Assembly: GCA_020081605.1 (NCBI GenBank)
Contig: JAHREC010000018.1
Location: 2,728,001 to 2,792,000 of the forward strand
Direction of reading: 5' to 3'
Origin: Albifimbria verrucaria
Taxonomy: Eukaryota > Ascomycota > Sordariomycetes > Hypocreales > Stachybotryaceae
Length of the DNA: 64,000 nucleotides
Part shown: in pieces, positions 10,668-23,803 of the stretch
Layout: each line of letters opens with the position of its first letter
How positions within the stretch are numbered: position 1 is the stretch's first letter
Notes under the pieces: generated by a model
What the model saw: only the letters and a program-made list of their open reading frames with translations
The model's database searches: none
What the model was told of the DNA's origin: nothing
Position numbers and translations under genes: made by a program

Positions 10668-13282
10668 ATGACGACGCAAGCAGCAGACGCCCTTCACCCT
10701 GATGGAGCTGTCGCCCTTGACATTGCTCACAATGCCGCCCAAGGTATTGACAACAAGGCCCCAGTGCATGTTCATGTCACGCGAACGCATGCAGAACCAA
10801 CAAGTCAAGACCCTATACCGGCGCAGGTAGACCAACCCCCGAGAATCAGCGAATGCCGTGTCACGGTCGCCCCGCCGCCATGCTCCCAATGTCGATATCG
10901 GCAGGCCTCATCTTTTCGAAGGCTCCCGTCTGCATTTTGTTGCCTCTGAATTCAACGAGGGAGATACCTTAGTATTCGTCGACTATCCCGACTGCCCCAG
11001 GGACTACCACAGACAGGCCGACTGCTATGGCATCGCCTTTCGATCACAACAACTTCGCATGAGCTCCCAAAAGCTCCTTGCTACGGGTTCCTCAAAGTTT
11101 GCTGAGATGCTGAATCCAACATACCAGTTCCGGATTAGGCGCCGTCGTCGCATGGTCAATAGTGTGCCTGAAGGCGTCAAGTTTTTGCTTGATCTCACCC
11201 CACCTAGCGAGGGCGATGATCTGGTCTTTCAGATGACTGAGTTGTCCCTCACTCCTGGTCTCATCAAATGGTGGACCTCTTACTGCATCCACAAGATCGA
11301 CCCTGCTCTTGTATCTGGCCACGATGACGTCTGCTATTGCTCTTTATCTACACGCGACCAAGAGCCTAAATCAGACGCCGCTCCCGACCCTCCTTACGAG
11401 TTGGACAGCCAACCCGAGAAGCTAGGTTTGGAAGACCCAAGGAGGGCAGCGAAACAGCTCCAGAAGCTCCAAAATTCCGAGGTGGATCCAGCAAAGACTA
11501 TGGCCGGTGTCCTTAACGATGGTGCTCGTATCAATCCAGAAACCTTGCTTTGTCGGAAAGCCTTGAATTCGAACGTGCTCTACAACGTACCAGCCTACCG
11601 CGACATTCCAGACTACTGCCCTTTCCGCCACCGGAACTGCATAATTCGTCTTCTTCTGCTCATACAAGGGAGCATGTGATGCTTGACTCAGCGACGAGAA
11701 TCTGGACTCTTGTTGGTGTGGCTAAGATTCTTGACTGCCCATCCATTTTGAGGGATGATGTTGCTCAGTGGATGATGCACGGAAGTAACGTTCGGTTCAT
11801 CGAAGTTCTACCCGAAGAAGCACTGCAGCTAGGATATACTCTCCAACTTCCCGAGGTGACGCAATGTGCCTTTAGAATCCTTGTCAACGAGCTTGCTCTC
11901 GAAGAAGCAGCCATCTATACGTCTCGAGCGAAACCCAACCCCGTCACAATATTTGGCAGAAGGCGTAGCACTCTTGGGGATGAGTTGAACAATATTGTAC
12001 AGCACGCTGCTCGAGCATTGGTAGAACGAATTACCCAGGATATTCGTCGTATGCGAGCTAATGATTTCTTGGATTCTATCGGCAGCCGCGAGTGGGAGAA
12101 ACTCTGCCACCTTGAAAAAATTCTTCTCGAACTACAACACATACCAGGTGCTCCAAGAGTTCTGACACGGCTGCGGAATTCGATGGACCTCTTGCGCAGC
12201 ATAGTTCCTAAAATCCTGGACGTGGTCCAAGGGAAAAGCTTCACTTTAGCGCGATACAACACTCGAGCATGGATTTTGATCGGGCGACCTACGTTGAGCC
12301 CAAGGACTTTGATCTTATGGACCAGATTGTGGCACGCCTTAATTTAACTCAGAGATTTCTATGTCCAATGGCTTATCATTTAATGACGGAGGAGGCAGAA
12401 CGTGCCTTCCGCTTAGGAGCTATGTTTGAGTCGTGCCACGCCTTTACGGCAGCCGGGACTCAGTTAAGACAGGCGGCAGAAGCCCTCCAATCGTTTATAG
12501 CCTACAATCCTGATTTAGCTATCAAGAAAGACTGGGAGCACCGTTGTGGATCGGCCATTTATACTCCAGGCTTCGTCAAAAGTCCGTTCAATGTGTACCA
12601 AATTGGACAAGATGTGAAGGCAGAGCTGCAACCCTTCCTCGACTCGTGGGTGCGCCATGATATCGACCCAGCACTGAATATCACCCGTCATTTATTACTC
12701 ACGCTCAATAACAATGAACTAAAGTTTCTTCCTCTCTGGGCTGGAGGCTGCGATGATGGTACCGGAGGTGTGTTCGAAGCACTTGTTCCACCCACTGATC
12801 TTGGGCCAAGTGGACCTGGACCGGCTTATCACACAGGGTTTACCGTCCCATCTGCGCCGTCTAGCACTACTGGCACGATGACGGAGGATCTCGGGGCACT
12901 GAGGATCGTGGGAAGTACGACGGCGGGTTCGGTAGACGTTCATGATAGTATCTCGACAGTGTATCATCATGACCGGGTTATCGCAGATGATGTTTCAGTA
13001 ATGTCGGAGGCCTTCACTGAGACGAACTCTGCTTACCAGGATGCTCGATTTGCGATTCCAGTCCAAAATCAAGAAATCGGCCAAGCGATTGATGTTCTTT
13101 GTGACATCTCGACAGATGGTGATGATGCAGATTCCGTCACAATGGATACCAATGCTCGGATGACTGACGGCCATCTGGTTAATGGCTCTACTAAGACGGT
13201 ACAAGCAGACAACGATGATATATCCTTCGATTGGGACGAGGACACTGAAATCAGCAGCGATGACGAAATGGAACTCATATAA
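10668..13282 (+). CDS. Large uncharacterised protein, BTB-like segment possible
   Basis: About 870 residues from the ATG at 10668 to the TAA at 13280-13282, read through three frame changes. The first, somewhere in 10840-10890, is a +1 shift (an extra base or an unrecognised short intron). The second is a lost G at 11564-11566 (CRKAL then EFERAL). The third is a lost G at 12271-12272 (GGG before ATTTTGATCGG). I do not recognise the family. Around residues 90-170, the stretch from FEGSRLHFVASEFNEGDTLVF to KLLATGSSKFAEML resembles the fungal BTB/POZ-like fold in which a threshold of 'failed' residues follows a strand, but this is weak. The middle is helical and conserved-looking. The C-terminal ~150 residues are Asp/Ser/Thr-rich and end in DEDTEISSDDEMELI. 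No membrane segment is seen, so it is likely cytosolic or nuclear. Confidence 0.65.
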
Positions 13283-13780
13283 ATCATGTGAGCCGAGAGC
13301 ATGCGGGAGGCTATGCTGAAGAGCTTTGCGTTGCATAACTACATAAAACTACACACAAATAACGATGTATGAAAAAATGCTATTAATGGACATGGCGAAG
13401 CACTAACGAATAAGAAGAGGAAAGGGATCTCATAATATATGCTGCGTATGAGTTCGCTCAATCACAGAAGAACATTAATAAAACACAACCAGACGCAGAG
13501 AACTACCATGTTGCGTGACGACTACTCTGACCTACTTCTTCCGTCTTTCCATCAAATCATTAAAGCGTTGCGTGTTCATGGTGCGAAACTTATACCGATA
13601 TCTCCAAAAATCGAGCCTCTCCCTGACGCCATGCCCACCCTGTCGGGCACAAATCGTTGGACAAACATCGCTCCATGCATGCTTTTAACTGGAAACATAG
13701 TAAACATTCAAATTACAGGGTGGAAATTCCAGTATCCCTCGCCTCCAAACCTAGCAAAATGAAAACAGCAGAGAATCCTT
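13283..13780. other. Intergenic between convergent genes
   Basis: 3' flanks of the large + strand gene and TAP42. AT-rich near 13360-13480, otherwise featureless. Confidence 0.6.
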
Positions 13781-14838
13781 CTATCCCATGTTGAGTGTGT
13801 TGCCTGAACCCCTTGGGTTCTCGTCCTTGAAGTCATCCCACTGCCGCGCCTTGTACGTTTCGCGGTCGCCGGCCTCGTAGTCGTCTTCGTCTACCACGGG
13901 ACGAGGCTCCTCCCCGCCCTGTAGGATGTTGCCCTGGCGCCGCTCCTCCTCGAGGTACTCGTCGATGGACATGGTCGGCAGGTTGTGGCCGGGGCGGAAG
14001 ACGCCGCGCGCTAGGTCCGCGCGGGATCCGACTAACGTGAAGGGCTGCAGCGGCTTACCCTGCTGGGAGAGCAGCGGTCCGCCGGGGTTGGTGAGGGAGT
14101 GCAGACGGCGCAGGGGCTGGTCGAGCCGCGACGTCACGTCTGCGGGTTCGGGGCCTGAGCTTGGGGCAAGAGGGTCGGGTGCCTGCGCGAGCAGCGGAGC
14201 TCACGGTTCAGCGAGTCGAGCGCATGGAAGGTAGCATGAATGGAGAAGGCGATGTCAGCAAGGTATAGATCTCGCACAACGTCCTCGTCACCGTGCTCAA
14301 GATACCGCGGGTCGCGGCGCAGGGTCTCGAGTCGCTCGCGGAGCTGCTTCTCGGCTTTGTAAGCGGCAATCTTGCCGTTGCGCTTCGTGGCCGGGTCGCT
14401 GCTGGCGACCACAGCAAAGCCTTCCTCGTCGTCGCGGTAGCGCTCGAGCAGCTTGTCGTACGGCGAGGTGACGAGGCCGTAGCCGTCGACGAGGGCGAGG
14501 AAGCGCTCGTAGGCCGCGCGGGCCTCTTGCAGGATAGCCTTGCGCTGGGAAGGACTGAGGTTGGGTGTCTTCTGGACGAGCTCCGCGACGTGGTAGTCGA
14601 CGAGCAGATAGGGCAAGGCCGAGGTCGCGAGGTCCTCCAGACCCTCGTTCAGGGAGAAGAGAGAGATGGCGGAGATCTGCTCCAGGACTCGTTTATACAG
14701 AGAGAGAGCGGTGTCGAGGTCTCTGCGGTAGGAAGGAGAAGTAGCTTCGTAGGTCGAGCCCAGGGCCTGGCGCTTCGCCTCGGCTTCTTCAAAGATGGAC
14801 CGGAGGGACTCCTCTTGCGGCTCCTCGGAGAGCGCCAT
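13781..14838 (-). CDS. TAP42: Tap42-family regulator of type 2A phosphatases
   Basis: Binds PP2A-type catalytic subunits and links them to TOR signalling (established for yeast Tap42 and human alpha4). Single exon, 352 residues after one correction. The N-terminal half is an all-helical TPR-like domain (LYKRVLEQISAISLFSLNEG; QRKAILQEARAAYERFL). The conserved helical signature continues with EKQLRERLETL and then the DEDVVRDLYLADIAF segment. The C-terminal part carries QPLRRLHSLTNPGGPL, VGSRADLARGVFRPGHNLPTM and SIDEYLEEERRQGNI, characteristic of the family. One base is missing at about 14194-14197 (after LDSLNREL); both sides align to the same family, so the break is almost certainly an error. 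Convergent with the upstream gene and 0.7 kb downstream of TOP2's 3' end on the same strand. Confidence 0.93.
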
Positions 14839-15501
14839 TCTGCCTATGACGGGCTATTAATTACCGGAAGTAAGTTTATTTTGTGTATTAGGCCCAGAGT
14901 CAAACCCGCAGAGGCCGTAGGATCAGGTACAGGAGAATTGCGCACAGGTTGAAGGAGCTAGGGATCTGCACTCGAGACGGCACTGCCGAACCCTCCAAAG
15001 AATGCTTATCGATAGTGTCACCCCCACCCCCACTATGGCAAAACACCAGGCTTTCTTTCTATCAAGCGGGAGCTGAGCTACAAAGTTGTCTAGACCACCT
15101 AGACAGTCTACATGTTTCTTCATGATTTGGGGCCTTTCATTTAACGAAACAAATGTAATATGATTGAAAATGGCGCTTATCTCCTGATAAAGCTATTTGG
15201 GCAGTATGACGCGCCCAACGCCCAATATGTACTACGTGGTGTACCAGCAACACAAAATAACAGAAGCGATGCCACAAGACCTCAGACTCGAAAGCTACCA
15301 AGTTCCTTCAACGCCAGTGCACCCCGGTGGCCCTCGCCATCCAATTCGGCCTCGGGCCAGGTATCTCAAAGCTTACACCCTTTATAGGTTGAGTACAATC
15401 ATCGGAGCGACTTCCTGTGTTGTGAATTGTCATCGCTAGCGAACCCAATCTGGTTTGAATTCTGAGCAAGTGAATGAATTCCATGCAGGACCATGGCTCA
15501 C
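14839..15501. other. Intergenic, TAP42 promoter and TOP2 3' flank
   Basis: TAP42 must start from this 0.66-kb spacer. No gene is seen. Confidence 0.6.
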
Positions 15502-18500
15502 TCAATCATCATCGTCATCCATCGAGAACGGATCGTCACTGTCCTCATCCTTGTCAATCGCCATGGATGAGTCTTCGTCGTCAAGCACGATAGGACGACG
15601 TGCTGCAGCAGCACGTCCAGGACGCCCGCGTGGTGCAGGCTTTGCAGCCGGAGGAGGTGAATCAGACTGGACCATATCCTCATCCGAATCATCCTCAAGC
15701 ACCGTCTTCTTCACAGCCTTCTTTGCTGCGTATGCTTTGGCCGCTGGCGAAAGAGTCGTAGCCTTGGCGGAAGCCTTTGCCTTAGCGGGCTCCTTGGCCT
15801 TAGCGGGCTCCTTTGCCTTGTTCTTGGTTCCTGCTGGACGCCCACGTGCCTTCTTGACAGTGGCTAGGCCAGCTGGTGCCTTAGCCGATGCGGTAGATGT
15901 AGTCTTTTCTGGGGCTTTCACTGGCTCATCATCAGACAGGAAGTCGTCAATGTCGTCGCCCTTTGCGGCTGTCTTATGAGGCGAAGACTTGGCTAAAAGC
16001 TCATAGTTGGTGTCGTCCGGGCTGTCCACGTCGAAGTTCTTGGATGACTTCGACTTTGTCTTCGGTAGCACACTGACGTTGCCGTTGGTTTGACTGGATT
16101 CTGGACGGTTCATGGCGTAGAGACTCAAGCGGCCGCTGGATTCGCCCTCTGGCTTACCAATGCCTTTGACCAACGCGCCAACATCGCCAAGCATTTTGTC
16201 ATCATCATCGTCGCTATCAGAGTCTGCATCAAACAAAGTTCTTGCCTTTGATGCGGCGGCTCGCTTGGTTCGTCCGTTCTCAGGCTCTTCCGACTGTGAT
16301 TGCGAGGCCTTAGCGGCTGGCTTATTCCTGCTCAGAGCAGCAAAATCATCGTCCGAGAAGTTGTCAGATATGTCCATCACATCCGCCTGAGGCTCCTTCT
16401 TCACCTTGGGCTCTTGACTGAACATCTCTGCGAACCTTTGGGCGCTCTTTGTCTCAACCTTGACAGGCGCCTTAGCCTTGGCCTTCGCCTTGGCCTTGGT
16501 CGGTTCGTAGCTGTCGTCCTCCTCCTTGGGCTTGCGACCACGACCAGCTCCTATCTTCTTGGATACGCGGCGACCCATTCGGCGAATATTGGTTTGAATC
16601 TCTGCATCCAATGCGAGTTGTGCGTTCCATTCCGCGACGAACTCGTCCAGGTCTTTGCACCATAGATCCTTCTCGCTCAAAGCCAGAAGTTCATCATGCT
16701 CGGCCTTCTTCTTCTTGATCGCCTCCTTCAACTTCTCCAGGCGCTCAAGGGTCAGGGACCAAATGGGCATCTGATATGATATTAGCGACACCGTACTGCG
16801 TTCTGTTCCAAATATGTTGGCTTACCGAGAGGAGGTAGTCAAAATCACCCGCACTTCCCTCCTTGACCTCGTCATCTTCGTCCGCTGATTCATCCATTTC
16901 GTCTTCATTGGTCTTCTTGGGATCCTTACGTGGGAATGCCTCGTACTTGCGATCCCGAAGCTCCCGAACAAGAACATCCTTCTTCTTCTTGCTGACAACC
17001 AAGTCTCCATCAATAATTTCTTGAATGAAACGAGATTGGTTCTTCAGCTTTCTGTAATCAGCATGGTAGATGCCGAGCCAATATTTCTGGGCCATGTTAG
17101 TACCGCGCCTCATTCAGTAGATCGATTCTTACAACATACCTTTCGCTCAGTATACATGCCAAATCGATAGTGGTAATACTCTTCAAGAATATCTTCCACC
17201 TTCTCATACTTGCGAATGCGACCTTGAGTATCAAACGCTACAAGATTGGATGTGGCCACCTGTTTGGTGAGCTTGAATCGCTCTAGGATACCTTCCTCAA
17301 TAATCTTGGAAGTGTACTTCTCGTCCACCTGAATCTCAAAGTGGACTGTTCTGTGATCGTTGAACTCCTTGTAATCCTTGATCCAAGAAGGGCCTTCGTT
17401 TCCGCTAATGACCTTCTCCAGTTTTGCCTTGAAATCATCAGTCCAATGGCGGATGGGTAATTCTGTGATGACAATCTCATTCGGGCTTTGCTCGTTCTGG
17501 TAGGCTATACCATTGAACTTGTATCGATCAGGACCGGCGGGTTCGGCGGTACCCTTCCATCCTCGGAACCATGGAGTCATGGTCTCAAATGGCTTTTCCT
17601 CCGAACCATCCTCACCATCTTCACGTCCCATACGCCTCTTCAAGTTCTTGACGATTTCTATGGGATGATAGTTGGGAATAGATGTGCTCCAACCAGTACC
17701 GATACCATCGGCTCCGTTAACAAGAATCATAGGGATAATCGGGGCATAGACCTCGGGCTCAATACGCTTGCCATCATCCCACTGGGACTTGAGATTCGGC
17801 TCATCCAAAGGCGAGAAAATCTTGCGTGCGAAAGGTGATAGACGAGTGGAAATGTATCGAGCACTGGCAGCGTCCGAACCACCAGCCAGACGCGAACCAA
17901 AGTTACCACTAGGTTCCAAGCAGTTGATATTATTTGAGCCAACAAAGTTCTGGGCAAGACCAATAATAGTACCCTGGAGCGATGCATCACCGTGATGGTA
18001 GGCAGTTTGTTCAGAGACGTAACCAGCCACTTCGTTGACCTTCTTGTCCTTGACCAGATTTCGCTTGAAACAAGCAAAGATGACCTTTCGTTGACCTGGC
18101 TTGAAGCCGTCCAGGACAGAGGGAATGGATCGCATGTTATCAGCCATGCTGAAAAGGATCAACTCCTTGTTGACGAAGTCGTCGTATGACTTGACCTTGG
18201 TCATGTGGTTTTGGAAAGTTCCAGGGATAAAGTTACCCAGCCACTCTTTACGGGCATCAGCCTTCTTTTTGGAAAACGCCAAGTCAAGGAGCTCGGCTTC
18301 TTCAGGCTTCATCACATCATACTCCTTCAGATGTCTGTCAAGATCCTTGAAATAGATCTGGGCATCCTCGTTGGAACTAGATCCCAGACCCTTCAGGTAC
18401 TTGTACTGCCATCTGCCTAGGTCCTTTTCATGGGACTGCTTCCAGTCATCATAGTTGGGCTGATTGTAGAAAAACTCCAATGCCTTCGGCTTTTTGGGAT

Positions 18501-20772
18501 CAGGTCCCTGCCACACCTTGACGATAGGGGTGATGAATTCTTGGAAGAAATCAGGGATTTTAAGGAGCGATGGGAACTGAACTTGTAAGAAATTGATGAG
18601 AAGACCCTTGATATGACTACCATCGTGATCTTGATCGGCCATGATCATCAGATGACCGTAACGCAGGCTTTTGGTATCGGTATACACCTGCTTATGCTTG
18701 AGACCAAGGAATTGCTTGATGTTTTGAATTTCTTGGTTTTTGGTGATTTGATCAATCGAGGCATCTCGGACATTGAGCATTTTACCACGTAGTGGAAAGA
18801 CACCAATTCGGTCGGGATCGAGAATAGCTCGACCTGACACAGCCAAACCCTTGGCTGAGTCACCTTCTGTCAAGATGAGTGTGCATTCGTGACCGCGTCT
18901 TGTGCCTGCAAAGTTGGCTTCTACCAGCTTGGCATTGCTGACTCGTGAACGCTTGCCTCCATCACTCTTGGCCATCATCTTGTCGGCCTTTCTTTCAGCA
19001 AAGTCGACAATCTTTCGAGGGCCTCTGACTTGGCAACCTTTTTCAAAAAGTCTTCTGAAAGAACACATTTGCTTCCAAACTGGCTGACCTTGGTGGTGAG
19101 CTGCTCCTTGGTCTGCGAAGTAAACGCCGGGTTGTTGACAAGACACTTAACAAAGACGAAGATGTGATTCCTTAGATGGTTTGGCTTCAAACTGTGACCC
19201 TTCTTCTTCTTGTCCAGAGCTTTCAGGAGATACGCCGTGATCTGATCGGCGATATAGTTTACGTGTGTACCGCCCGACGTCGTGGCAATGGAGTTGACGA
19301 ACGACACCTGCCGGAAGCTCCCATCCGAGACGGTGAAACCAATTTCCCATCGAGGATGGCTCTTGTCTTTGTCAATCTCGACCGTACAGGTAGGAGTACC
19401 ACCTTCTTCAGCTCCTCTCTCATTGGCAATGGCCTTGGCGTATAAATCGCAGTAAGCCTTGAAGTCCTTGAGCTTAAGGAGCTCACCATTCAGGTAGACC
19501 TTGATACCGTTGACGGTTCCAGCCATATCGTAGACACGACGATACATGAGAGCTTCCATGTCATCATCAATACCGTCAGGCATTCCAAAACGGTTGTAGT
19601 CAGGCTTAAAGGTAACGCGAACAAAGTCGGCAGATTTGCTTGAGGTAATCTTTGCCTTTTGCATCTTCTGCATGTTGTCCGTCCAAGTTTGCTTGTACCT
19701 CTTGCCATTCTCACTATCCTGACATTCAAGGGTGAACTCAGTACTGAAAACGTTACAGAGCTTGGCACCGAAACCGTTACGACCACCGACTGTCTTTTGT
19801 TCGTTATCATCGAAGTTGGAACCTGCCAGCAGATGACCGAAAATAAGCTCAGGAATGTAAATCTTCTCTTTCTCGTGAATTTCGACGGGAATTCCCTTGC
19901 CGTTGTTTTCAACACTGATCTCGCCAGTAGCTCGGTCGATGGTGATCTTCATATGTGACATCTTTGCGTCTCGTTGCTTGTTATCAGCAGCATTGACGAC
20001 GATTTCGTCAAAGATTTTGTAGAAACCAGGAACAAAGTTAACTGCTCGATGTTCCATCTGGCTTGTTGCCTTGTTGTACAGCCACATCTGTTGCTCAGTC
20101 TTCTCAATAGATCCGATATAGGTATCGGGACGCTTGAGAATGTGCTCGAGCTGAGAGAGCTTTGGTACGTTTCTGTGGCGGTCTTTTTGACTTGGCGGCA
20201 GTAGGCTTCTCTGGAGACTCCATAATGCTGCCGTTTTCTACCTCTGCCAGAGGAATGCCGTTTGACTTCTTTGCAGGCGCACTCTTTTTCTGTTTTTGGA
20301 GCTTGGCGGGGTGTTGGAGAAGCCGGAATCATCATCATCTACCACCACATCATCGTCGTCGTCGTCGCTCTCGGGCTTGGCACGCTTCTTGGGCGCCGGC
20401 TTCGTATTCAACGTAGTCTGCACCATCTTCTTGACGGCGGGTCGCGAAGCAGCAGCCTTCTTCGCTGGCGCTGCCTTTGTTTTCTGTGGTCAAGATGGTT
20501 AGTATAAGGGTGGCAACTGCGCAACTGGTCAAAGCTGGGGTGGGGAGGCCGAGGTTTGTGTTGATGTTTGATCTAAAAGGTAGGTGAAGAGAATGTGAAG
20601 GGCTGCTCGATGGACGTAGATGCAAGAGCAAGAGATTTGATCTTCAAACAGCTGCCGGCTAGATGCGCCGGCTGTGGAGGGGCGAAGGCGTTCTACTGAC
20701 CTTGACCTCTGGCACGTAGCCATCAGAGTCATCAGCCATGCTGAAGTCGGATCCGTCCATGTCGGAGTCCAT
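15502..20772 (-). CDS. TOP2: DNA topoisomerase II, four exons
   Basis: ATP-dependent type IIA topoisomerase that passes one duplex through another during replication and mitosis. Exons: 20772-20701, 20483-17140, 17086-16826, 16770-15502; 1649 residues after correction, usual for the family. Seen in order: acidic N-terminus; GHKL ATPase with NAADNKQRD (about 19970-19994) and GRNGFGAKLCNVF (about 19760-19790); QTKEQLTTK; TOPRIM with LTEGDSAKGLAVSG (about 18840-18875) and DQDHDGSHIKGLLINF (about 18590-18636); breakage-reunion domain with the catalytic Tyr in SARYISTRLSP (about 17853-17856); then a Lys/Asp/Ser-rich tail with KAKAKAKAKA and acidic clusters. Four single-base losses, at 20293-20297, 20184-20188 and 20161-20163 (A runs on the coding strand) and 19011-19015. 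The gene is essential in yeasts, so these are read as sequence errors. Exon sum plus four is 4950, divisible by three. Confidence 0.96.
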
Positions 20773-23700
20773 CTTGACTGTGCGGGAGGGAACCCGACCC
20801 TAGAGATTGTTGCGAATTTTGCGATGGGGAAGCGAGAAGCAAAAGGCTGAAAACATAAAGGGAGAACACTGGTGATACACCGCCTGGGCGAGCGACTGGC
20901 AACGTGCGCGAGCAGAGTCGCCTGAACAAAAGAACGGAGGCGGGGTGTGCCAGGATGGCGGCTATTCACATGAATAAATCCAAAGGAGTGTCGGGTTGTA
21001 TTGTGTTGTTGTGCCTGTTGCTTGGGCCCGTCGCGTAAACAAAAATCAGGGCGCGACCAACAATCTCCAGCCGCAAGTGCTGCACTAAGGCAGCCAGGGA
21101 GGCATCATGTGGAGAAACCCTCGTCCTCTTCATCCCCTGAAAAGAAAACAAACCAGGCAGCACCACCAATCAGATGAAGGCTCGCTCATTGGACCCCGCG
21201 CATGTACTCATCTGATTGCCCTCAAGCACGCGAGATTGCACGGCTCCAAGTGCCTATCAGGTACTGGAACTTGCTGCTGCTGAAAAAGTGACCAGGGGCG
21301 CCAACAACAACCACCATGTTTTCAGGGTCCTGATGATTGATGCCATTGTTGTGCTCATGTATTTGGCCCCCTCCCCATTGTGAACACGTACGACGGGCTG
21401 TTAAAGTCTTCTTCGCAGGATAATTGACTCAATAATAATAAATTTTGCAGATATGCCGTTTCTTTGGTAAGATCAGGTGTGGCGCCTCTCTTCTCCATTA
21501 TTGCGGCGTGATCATCGCCCAGCCTGGGCTGGTTCCCGTTAAGAAAACAGTCCATATCATGCTGCTATTCCCTACCTTAGATGCAATGACCACATCGGGA
21601 ATGCAAAAGAACCCGCCACACACACTTGCTCAAGCCATGTCACAGACAAGCTGCCAGATCGCAGCCAAGGGAAGATGCGTAGAGTTGATGCAGGCAAGCG
21701 CCGTCCTACCCACAGACTGTCTTTGCATAACAAGTCATAGCCAACGCTGGCGCTGAACATGCTTAAAACGTTGCTCAGTGCACATGCTTCGATAAAATCG
21801 CCGAGATGGCATACATACCCGGCAACAAATCTCCGCAACGGGAGTTTGATGTTGCGCACACCTGTACGAATCCCACCAAACACCTGAGGCATGGCAAACT
21901 GTCAGACGATCCTCAGCCCATCCAACATATACATAACAAAAGAACGAGACCTTGAAATACAGCGAAGTCCTCCTAAGCCTCCCACCAGGCATGCTCTAGC
22001 CAATACCTCTGTCTCAGGAAAGGAAGGGAGAAAGCGCCCTTATATTTTGGAATAGCTTAATTGTCTTCAGCAAGCCCTCTCAATCTATCCGGGCTAACTT
22101 GGTACTAGACTTAGAAAACCACCGGGTCTGATGCCACACCAAAGAGGATTGATTTCTGCTCGTAGACTCGAAGCTCAGCAGTAAACCCTTTCAACTTCGG
22201 TTTCACAGACGGATAACTTTGTTTGATGACAGGAGGCACCTGTGCGACTCAAAGTGGTCAGCTTCGTCACTGGATCGGTCGAGTGATTGCTTGGCAGCAA
22301 TCTGAGCCAACCGCCTCCTACTGGAGCCACTGATAAATATTTTAAACAAGTTGTAGGTACTCTGCTGCTAGTAAAGCAAACAGTCTTGATATGGACGTTA
22401 TGCTCACTCTGACCCGGGCACAACTCGGAGTTGTATTGCGCATTGCTTTACGATCCTCGAGAAGACGAGTGACGTAGAAAGTCGGATAATGAAACTGTTC
22501 GACATACCACATCCCACGTCTCGATACTCTTCCGTTTCTCCGGAATAGTACGACATTTGTACAAGCCGGTATATAAGGATGCGTTGTTTGCTTCCACTCC
22601 ATTCCAGCAGGCTTAACTCTCACATGTGTCGTCACTACCAAATAAATGTTCTACAACAAATGAAACGCAGCAAATCCTAAACCCCGACAAAGCTGTACTT
22701 GTCCCCATATGCTATCCAGGAGCCTGTGGATATTTCCCCAGGCCTTCTATGGCGTTGCCGCAGAAATGGTCGATAGTGACAAGTGTTGTTCACCAGTTGG
22801 CCTCAGGAGTATGCAGCTTCCCGCTTCTCTAGTCCCAGATCAACTTCATCCAACTCCACCCCAACGAATTCTGCCCTTCTGTGAGGTGCCTAGCTACTTG
22901 CGCTCGTTAAGGACGAGCTATCGTTCCCTTGATCCTCTGAACCTTACAAGGATGCGTTGTCTTGGTCCAAGTGTCTGCTCGCCAGCAAATCTCTACTTGT
23001 TCTGGACTTGTTCTACAGCTCCCTATCCTGCCTTTTGGACTCTGCTATGTACTATGCCCAGAATGCATAGTATCGAATTCCAAAGGCTTCATAGTACGTT
23101 ACATAATGGACGACCTATATACTCTTCAATCCGATCTCTTCTAGAGGGCATATTAGTTAGTGGGAAGCGTGTAGGGGCACAAGCCATGTTTGGATCGGCT
23201 GGCTCCCGATAGCGGTGGGCTCCTCTCAATTATGTGACAGAAGGAAACCAAAATGGACCAAAGCTGCTTGCTCCGCATTTTATGCGAACTGGTCTTCTGG
23301 GGTCTTATTCTTATCATTCGTCAACGCCCTATCCTCAGCGGCCCCAAGCCTTGGCCCGTAGTATCGGTAGTCGGAACATGGCTACAGGAAGCTGCAACAT
23401 CAATCATGACCGTCTGCAGCCACCAAATGGTTTACTTGTACGCAAGTGATGCGGCAAACACTTAGTCTTGTGCCAAAAACAGTTGTCGACTTCGAGCCAG
23501 AAGTATAGAGCAGACCACCAGACAGAGACATGATCAAGAGTTTCAGATTTGAGCCCCCAGGCCGGCTTTGATTGTAGGTCATTGCTTACGGGGCATTATA
23601 CCCGCTGCAGAAATTTGTTTGTTGAAGCCGGGATAGACATGTCGGTGAGGTACTCCAGTCCTTGCCGCTTTGTCGTTCCCAGCCAACCACTTCACGGCTG

Positions 23701-23803
23701 TATATAACAAGGCCGTGACCCGACTGCCTTCGTCCCCGGTTCTTCTATACTGAGCCTTTTCACTCGCAACCCAGTCTTATAGAGTTGACAGCTTATTATC
23801 CCA
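20773..23803. other. Intergenic, 3 kb, divergent promoters
   Basis: Separates the starts of TOP2 (-) and the Xbp1-like gene (+). Several 60-170-codon open frames occur (for example 22709-23212 on +) but none shows a domain, a signal or family resemblance. I see no RNA gene. Confidence 0.55.

Noticed and set aside
15502..20772. TOP2 as a pseudogene because of four frame breaks
   Set aside because: All catalytic motifs are present, the gene is essential in yeasts, and the breaks sit in or beside homopolymers.
22709..23212. 167-codon plus-strand open frame in the TOP2/Xbp1-like spacer
   Set aside because: No domain, signal peptide or conserved-looking segment; composition is like random translation of the spacer.
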